Shown here piece by piece: positions 1 through 9,000 of a stretch of 64,000 nucleotides of DNA; positions within the stretch are counted from its first letter, which is position 1; every line of letters begins with the position of its first letter. The notes under the pieces are model-generated. The model was not told the origin of the DNA. It searched no databases and worked only from the letters and a program-made list of their open reading frames with translations. Both the position numbers and the translations under genes were made by a program. The DNA is from Phaeodactylibacter xiamenensis (GTDB lineage Bacteria; Bacteroidota; Bacteroidia; Chitinophagales; Saprospiraceae): the NCBI RefSeq assembly GCF_000759025.1, contig NZ_JPOS01000029.1:1-64000 (forward strand). The letters are read 5' to 3'.

Positions 1-3000
1 AACATGGTGCCTTGTGAGCTGACCGCCATGACTTCAGATCCGGTTTGCAACGGCGCATACGATGACGCTACGGGCATCTGGACAATCGGCGATCTTGCCA
101 TGGGCGCGTCCGTAAGCCTTGAGATCACGGCTTCCGTCAACGCCACAGGCGACTACTTCAACGTAGCCGAAGTGAGCGAAGCGAACGAAGACGACACCGA
201 CTCGACACCAGACAACGACGACGGCGACCAGTCAGAGGACGACGAGGACAGCGCGGAGACTTCTCCGAACCCGGTCATCGACCTTGAGCTGACGAAAGTC
301 GTAGACAATAGCACGCCAAACGTCGGCGAAGAAGTGACCTTCACAGTCACCGTAGAGAACCAGGGCCCGAGCGACGCCACGGGCGTAGCGGTGCGGGACA
401 ACCTGCCGAGCGGCTACACCTTTGTGAGCAGCAACGGCGCGTACGATGACGCTACGGGCATCTGGACAATCGGTGATCTGGCCAACGGCGCGTCCGTAAG
501 CTTAGAGGTCACGGCTTCGGTGAACGCCACAGGCGACTACTTCAACGTAGCTGAAGTGAGCGAAGCGAACGAAGACGACACCGACTCGACACCAGATAAC
601 GACGACGGCGACCAGTCTGAGGACGATGAGGACAGCGCGGAGACGACTCCAAACCCAATCATCGACCTTGAGCTGACGAAAGTCGTAGACAACGCCACGC
701 CGAACGTCGGCGAAGAAGTGACCTTCACAGTCACGGTAGAGAACCAGGGCCCGAGCGACGCCACGGGCGTAGCAGTGCGGGACAACCTGCCGAGCGGCTA
801 CACCTTTGTGAGCAGCAACGGCGCATACGATGACGCTACGGGCATCTGGACAATCGGCGATCTTGCCAACGGCGCGTCCGTAAGCTTAGAGATCACGGCT
901 TCAGTGAACGCCACAGGCGACTACTTCAACGTAGCCGAAGTGAGCGAAGCGAACGAAGACGACACCGACTCCACACCAGACAACGACGACGGCGACCAGT
1001 CTGAGGACGATGAGGACAGCGCGGAGACCACTCCGAACCCGATCATCGACCTTGAGCTGACGAAAGTAGTGGACAACGCTACGCCGAACGTCGGCGAGGA
1101 AGTGACCTTCACGGTCACGGTAGAGAACCAGGGCCCAAGCGACGCCACCGGCGTAGCGGTGCGGGACAACCTTCCAAGCGGCTACACTTTTGTAAGCAGC
1201 AACGGCGCGTACGATGACGCCACGGGCATCTGGACAATCGGTGATCTTGCCAACGGCGCGTCCGTAAGCCTTGAGATCACGGCTTCGGTGAACGCCACAG
1301 GCGACTACTTCAACGTAGCCGAAGTGAGCGAAGCGAACGAAGACGACACCGACTCGACACCAGATAACGACGACGGCGACCAGTCGGAGGACGATGAGGA
1401 CAGCGCGGAGACGACTCCAAACCCAATCATCGACCTTGAGCTGACGAAAGTAGTGGACAACGCTACGCCGAACGTCGGCGAGGAAGTGACCTTCACGGTC
1501 ACGGTAGAGAACCAGGGCCCAAGCGACGCCACCGGCGTAGCAGTGCGCGACAACCTTCCAAGCGGCTACACGTTCGTAAGCAGCAACGGCGCGTACGATG
1601 ACGCCACGGGCATCTGGACAATCGGTGATCTTGCCAACGGCGCGTCCGTAAGCTTAGAGATCACAGCGAGCGTTAACGCCACAGGCGACTACTTCAACGT
1701 AGCCGAAGTGAGCGAAGCGAACGAAGACGACACCGACTCCACACCAGACAACGACGACGGCGACCAGTCAGAGGACGACGAGGACAGCGCGGAGACCACT
1801 CCAAACCCAGTCATCGACCTTGAGCTGGACAAGCGAATCAACAATCAGTTCCCGGTTATTGGTGAGGAAATCACCTTTACGATTGAAGTGGTGAACCAGG
1901 GACCAAGTACCGCCACAGGTGTGGTCGTTGAAGACAAGCTTCCAAGTGGTTATATCTACACCGGCTTCTCAGCGGACCAAGGTGACTACAATGCAAACAC
2001 AGGATTGTGGAACATTGGCACACTGCCCGCAGGTGAAATGGTGACGCTGCTGATTACTGCGGAAGTGAAATTCGGTGGCAACCACCTCAACCTGGCTGAA
2101 GTAGTAGACGCTAATGAAGACGATATTGATTCTACCCCTGATAATGGAGTAGATACCGATGGAGATAACAACGTACAGAACGACCCGGATGATGAAGACG
2201 ATGGTGACGGCGTGCCTGTTAACGTTCAGAAACTCATTGACCTTGAGTTGACGAAAGTGGTAGACAACCCGAATCCAACCGTTGGTGAAACGGTGGCCTT
2301 CACGCTGACCCTGATCAACCAGGGACCAGATAATGCAACCGGTATCACGGTACGTGACAACCTGCCAAGTGGCTATAACTTCGTACAGTCTGGCGGAGGT
2401 AACTATGATGCAGCTACCGGCATCTGGCAAGTGCCAAACACCCCTCCAGGTGTGGAGCGTACACTGGTTATCCTGGCAACCGTCAATGCTGATGGAGATT
2501 ACTTTAACATCGCTGAAGTGGCTTCTGCGAACGAGGACGATGTGGACTCCACGCCAGACAACGACGACGGCGACCAGTCGGAAGACGATGAGGATAGCGC
2601 GGAAGTGGAAATCGATGTGGTCATTGACCTGGAGCTCGAAAAGAGCATCCTGGGCAGCAGCAACGTAGAAGCTGGTGACCTTGTAACTTTCCAGATTGAT
2701 CTGGTCAACCAGGGACCAAGTGAAGCCACCGGTGTTGTGGTTACCGACCAATTGCCTTCTGGCTACACTTACAATAGCGACTCCGGTAACGGTGCATACG
2801 ACGCTTCCACAGGTGACTGGGAGGTTGGAACACTGGCAGCTGGCGAATCAGTCAGCCTGACCATCACAGCAACAGTTAACCTGACCGGTGATTACATCAA
2901 CCTGGCAGAAGTGACCAATGCGAACGAGGATGACATCGACTCCACGCCAGACAACGGAGTGGATACCGATGGCGATGGTGACGTTGACGATGACAACGGT

Positions 3001-6000
3001 GACGAAGACGATGGCGACGGTGTTGAGGTCAATGTGGACTGCGACATTGAAGTGATCATTACGGATATTACCTGTGATGACAACGGTACCTCCTCAGACC
3101 CAACTGATGATGTGTACAGCTTCACGCTCGAAGTGGTTAATAACGGTGGTGCAGGCACAACCTGGACGACTATGATCAATGGTGCAGAGGTGTCGGGAAG
3201 CTACGGCGAACCTGTAACCTTCGGCCCATACAGCATTGCTCAGATAGGTGATCAGACGTTTATGGTCAACGATGAGGATGTAAATGGCTGCCTGACCATG
3301 GCGGTTGTAGAAGCACCTGAGCCTTGTTCCAATGACTGTGCTATTCAAATCACTCAATCTTCTACGGTTTGTGATGACAACGGCACGCCATCTGACCCAA
3401 GTGACGACCTGTTCTTCTTCACCGTCAAAGCCGGAGGCAATAACCTCAGCGGTGGCTTTAGCGTAAGCGTGAACGGAGAGGTCGCTGTACCGAGCGTGAG
3501 CTATGGCGGTGGTCAAATCCTTGCGGCAAATGTAGGCCCGTACGCAATCGCTGATGGCCCAATCGAAGTAACGGTTACAGACCTTGGCGACCCGGATTGC
3601 CAGGCTTCTGTTACACTTGATCCGCCGGCAACCTGCTCCGAGGAGTGTGGTATCCTGCCTGAGCTTGTGCTGACGAAGTGCGACGATAATGGTACACCAT
3701 CAGATCCGTCTGATGATGTGTTTACAGCGACTATACTGGTGAATGCCAATAACCCGGCAGGAAATACCTGGGTGGCAAGTACTGGCGCAACCGGTACTTA
3801 TGGTGCAACCTTCACCACGGTTTCCTTCCCAATTGCGGCAGGCGATGTGACGATTACCTTCAGTGATCAGGCGGATCCGAACTGCGTAGGCAGCCTGACG
3901 GTGACACCACCGGAAACTTGTTCAGATGCTTGTGACATCACTTCTGCTCAGGCTGTAAATGTCGAGTGCAGTGATAACGGCACGCCTTCAGATCCAAGCG
4001 ACGACACCTTCACTTTTGAGGTCATCGTGACCGGTGTGAATACTTCAGCTACCTGGACGGACAACCTGGGCAACACAGGCACTTACGGTGTGCCGGTTTC
4101 CTACGGCCCATTCAGTATCGCTGCTAACCCAACCGTCACTCTGGATATTACAGACGCAGCGGATGGTATCTGCACCGCTCAGGTGGTTGCAGTTGCGCCT
4201 CCGACCTGCTCAGACGTTTGCGACATCAACGCGACAATCGTACAGGGGCCATACTGTAATGATAATGGCACCCCATCCAACCCGAATGACGATGTCTACT
4301 TCATTGATGTGCAAGTGACTGGTAATAATACAGGCTCAGGATGGAATGCTAACGGTTCCACAGCCGGTACAACTGCCGGTGGGTACGATCAGGTGGTCAC
4401 TTTTGGCCCCTATCAGCCAGGTGCGAACGTCCTGATTAACTTCACAGATACGAACGATGGCGATTGCGTGGCCACCATTATGGAGAGCATTCCGGACGAG
4501 TCTTGCTCGGAAGAGTGTAACGTCTTCATCACAAGCGTCAACACCATCTGCCTGAATAACGGAACGCCATTCAATGGCAATGACGATCAGTTCTTTGTGA
4601 CCTTGATCGTGAATGGCAGCAACACCAGCAATTCCTGGAACGGAACAGGCGGCGCAAGCGGTACCTATGGTATGCCAGCTTCCTTCGGTCCATTCCCGAT
4701 TAGCATGGGGCAGGTATCCATTTCGGTGAATGACTCGAACGACCCAAGCTGTAATGCATCTGTCCTTGTAACAGCGCCACCGCCTTGCATCGACTGCGAG
4801 GTGACGCCAGAGTTGCTGAGCATTGACTGTGACGATAACGGCACATCGGCTGATCCTTCCGATGACCTGTACTATGCAACGGTGGAAGTGAGCAGTCAGG
4901 GCGCAACATCAAGCCTCGGCTGGCGCTACCGGGTACTGCCTACGGGCAGCTACGTGGGCCACTTCCCATACGATCAGCCTGTACAAATTGGTCCATTCTC
5001 CATTGAGGGTGGTAACGTCAATGTTCGCATTGCAGATGCTGGAGATGGTAGCTGCAACGAAACACTGTCTCTACAGGCTCCGGCACCATGTTCCGACCTG
5101 CCTTGTGAGCTGACCGCCATGACTTCAGATCCGGTTTGCAACAACAACGGCACACCAACGGATCCAAGTGACGATACGTACAGCTTCGAGCTGACTGTCA
5201 CTGCAGTCAACACGTCAGCAGCTGAATTTACAGCCACTGTAAACGGAACCACGTATACCGAACCATTTGGTACGCTGATCATCACCGGAATCCCGGCAGA
5301 CGAAGACGCCATTATTACCAACATCTCGGTAGTGGGCGAAGACGACTGCTCAGCTGAGGACATTACGGTGCCGGCTACCGGCGAATGCTCTGATGATTGC
5401 CTGATCGAAGTGGTCGCGGCTGATCCGGTATGTGATTTCAACGGCACTACTGACCCAGGTGACGATACGTACAGCTTCGAACTGACGGTAACTCCTGTCA
5501 ATGAGACCGGGCAATTCTGGACCGCATCCATTAACGGGCAGGTCTTCACAGAGCCTTATGGTACAATTCTGATTACCGGAATCCCGGCAGATGAGAATAC
5601 TGTGATTTCAGGCCTGGCCGATCTAGACAACAGCAGCTGTGTAGTCAACGATGTCGTCGTACAGGCTACTGGCGAGTGCTCGCCGGAGGAACCCTGCGAG
5701 ATCACAGCCGAGCTGATCGCAGGCTCAGAGCTGTGCGATGACAACGGCACACCGGGTGATGGCGACGACGATACCTTCACCTTCGAGGTCCTTGTGACCA
5801 ATGCGGGTGCAGGCACAGGCTGGACGGCTAACGATGGAACCACGGGCATCTATGGCGATACGATCACCTTCGGCCCTTACAGTGCGGCTGATATCGGTGA
5901 TGTGTTGACCTTCACGATTACCGATAACGACGAGGCTGCTTGTGCTGATGCCTTTGAAGTAACGGTGCCTAATTGTACCAACGACTGTAACCTGACGGCT

Positions 6001-9000
6001 GATGTGCTGAATATGTCTTGCAATGACGAAGGCACGCCAAATGACCCAACCGACGATACCTATACTTTCGATCTGATCATCCATGGTACGCACGTTGGTG
6101 ATACCTGGACCGCAGACGACGGTACTACGGGTAATTTCGGTGATACGATCAGCTTCGGCCCGTACCTCATCACAGATGGCAACACGACCTTCGATGTCGT
6201 GCCGGACGCGAATGACAACTGTGTGCTCACCGTACTGGTCACTGCGCCTCAGCCTTGTTCTGAAGCCTGTGATATCGAAGCAGCCATCTCTAATGTGACC
6301 TGCGACGACAACGGTACACCTGGAGACAGCAGCGATGATACCTTCAGCTTCACCGCACTGGTTACTGGCGATGATATCAGCAACAGCTGGATTGCGCTGG
6401 ACGAAAATGGTATGCCTATTCAGTTTGGCATGACAGGAATGCCCACCGTATTCAACCTGGGCAGCCTGATTGCAGACGGGCCGGTCAGCATTACCTTCCG
6501 GGATATTAGCAACCCAGACTGTGAAGTGACGGTAGAAATCACACCTCCTGCACCATGCTCCGTCGCACCATGCACCATCTCCGCGGATGTGGCAATCGAA
6601 TCCTGCGACAATAACGGCAATGCAGATCCCGCTGATGACACCTTCACCTTTACTATTACGGTTAACGGTGACGATGCGGACGGCAGCTGGACGGCAGACT
6701 TTGATAACCTGAGCGGTGAATACGGAACCACCTATACCTTCGGGCCATATCCTGTGGGTACAGACCTCGACTTCACCATCTCTAATGTTGGTAATGCCCT
6801 GTGCAGCTCGAATGTGTTGGTTGATGCACCAGATGAATGTCCTGAAACACTGGATTGTGACATCATCTCCGCATCTGCTTTCAATATCGAGTGTGATGAC
6901 ATGGGTACAGCAGCGCCTGAAGATGACATCTTTGTCTTCCAGGTACTGGTAGCCGCACTGGATGAGAATGGCATACCATCAACGGGGGCCTGGGCGATCG
7001 ATTTCGCAGGCAGCACTTTCGAAGGTATTTACAATGTGCCTTCTCAGGTATTCGAAATCCCGGTTGATGCGACTTCTTCCGAGGCAGTAGACCTGAATGT
7101 AGTGGATGCGCTGTCTGAAGATTGCTTCACCAGCCTGTCGCTCATACTGCCGATTGTACCTGAAATTGACTGTCCGGACGATACCGACTTCGCTGTGCGC
7201 ACACAGGATGTACAGTACATCGACGGGCAACTGAATACAGATGACGATACGCTGAGTACGATCTGCTGGGCTGAAGACCTGGCAGAAGGGCTCCGCTACT
7301 ACGATACGACAACAGTAGTTGCTGAAGCTTCCGACATGTTCACCTTCGTATTGCTGAGCGATATGAACCAGGTGGTGGATATGGATGGCTACGGTGCCAT
7401 TTTCGACGGAGTATACAACCACCTGATGCCTTGCTGCAACCTGGCGGATACCACACACCTGCCAGACCTCGACAATGAGCTGCTCAATCCAATGATTGAC
7501 TTCAGCTCTTACAACCTGGGCGGCCTTGTGCCCGTGGGCAGTATGTCTGTGCAGCTGACAGGTGAAGTAGCGCATACCCTGATGGTGACCACCGTAACGG
7601 CCGCAGAGACGGGCAACTACCGCTGGTTGGTCTTCAGCCAGAATGGTACACAGCTACTGGATACGAATGGTCTGCCTTATCCGGCAGAAGCGACGCAAGT
7701 CAATTACGACCTGCTTTGCACAGATGTTGATTCCCTCATTAACAACCCACTGAGCCTGGTGCTCACTGGAGAAGCAACGGTTGAAGCGTTCTGCGGCATT
7801 GATAGCCTCTTCTTCACCGATCAGCTTGCCCCGGCTAGCGAAGATTGCCTGCCTAATGTCATTAACCGCAGTTTTGTGGTCACTGATGTCCGGGGCAACA
7901 GCTTCTCCTGTGCACAGGAAATTCAGATACAGGTGCCGGCACTGGAGGATGTGAAAATGCCTAAGCTTGCCGCTATGTTCGACTGCGAAGCGGAGTTCAC
8001 CGGCGATGCCAATGGCAACCCCCACCCAAGTCTGACGGGCTACCCTTACGTTCAGTCTGCCTTCGATGTGCACCTGCTCAATGAGCCGTTCTGCAACATC
8101 TCTGCAGATTACGAAGACAGCGACCGCGAAGACATCTGCGCGGGTACCTACAGCTTCGAGCGGACCTGGACAATCACGGATCTTTGCACGCCTGATTCTG
8201 TACGGACCTTCGTACAAACGATCAAGGTAGGCGACCTGACCGGCCCGGTGGTAAGCTGCCCAATCAGCGACCACTATTGCCCGGTAGTCGAAGAGGACAT
8301 CATGTTGTTCTCCACAGATCCGTTCGATTGCACCGCTACGATCGAAGTGCCAATGCCAGAAGTAACCGATGCCTGCTCTGATGAGTGGACCGTCATCACC
8401 GAAGTAGTCAGTGTGGATATGAGCAATGATACGGTCATATACACCATCATTGACACCCTTCTGGAAGACGACCTGCGCCTGATCACCGGGCTGGAAATTG
8501 GCGAGTACAAGTTCCGCTACACCGTAACGGACGACTGTGGCAACAGCACACAGCAACTCTGCCACTTCCGCGTAGCCGACCTGTCTGAGCCGGTAGCCAT
8601 CTGTACAGGTGCACTCAATGTGTCTGTAGGCGGCTTTGGCCTGGCAAGGTTGTTTACGCACCACATCGATGCAGGCAGCTATGACAACTGCGGTATCGAC
8701 AGTATGATGGTCCGCCGCGTTTACGAGCGCGATCCGGAAGATTGCAGCGACCTGAGCACACCGTACTACTCCGCATGGGGCAACTACGTGGAGTTCAACT
8801 GCTGCGATGCCGGCACCTATGTGACCGTCGAGCTCCGCGTAGTAGATGCCGCTGGCAATGTCAACATCTGCTGGCTGGATGTACTGGTGGAAGACAAGAC
8901 AGCGCCACAGTGCATTGGACTGGAAGATGTGACGGTAGGCTGTGGCGACTTGCCGGAAGGCTTCGATCCATTCAGCCTTAACCAACTGGACAGCCTCTTC

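Noticed and set aside
277-1812. CRISPR-like array
   Set aside because: Repeat units are 384 bp, contiguous and coding; no short repeat-spacer pattern.
1969-2751. 260-codon minus-strand frame in the DUF11 block
   Set aside because: Exact antisense of a well supported repeat protein; the same antisense frames recur with each repeat and have no family features.
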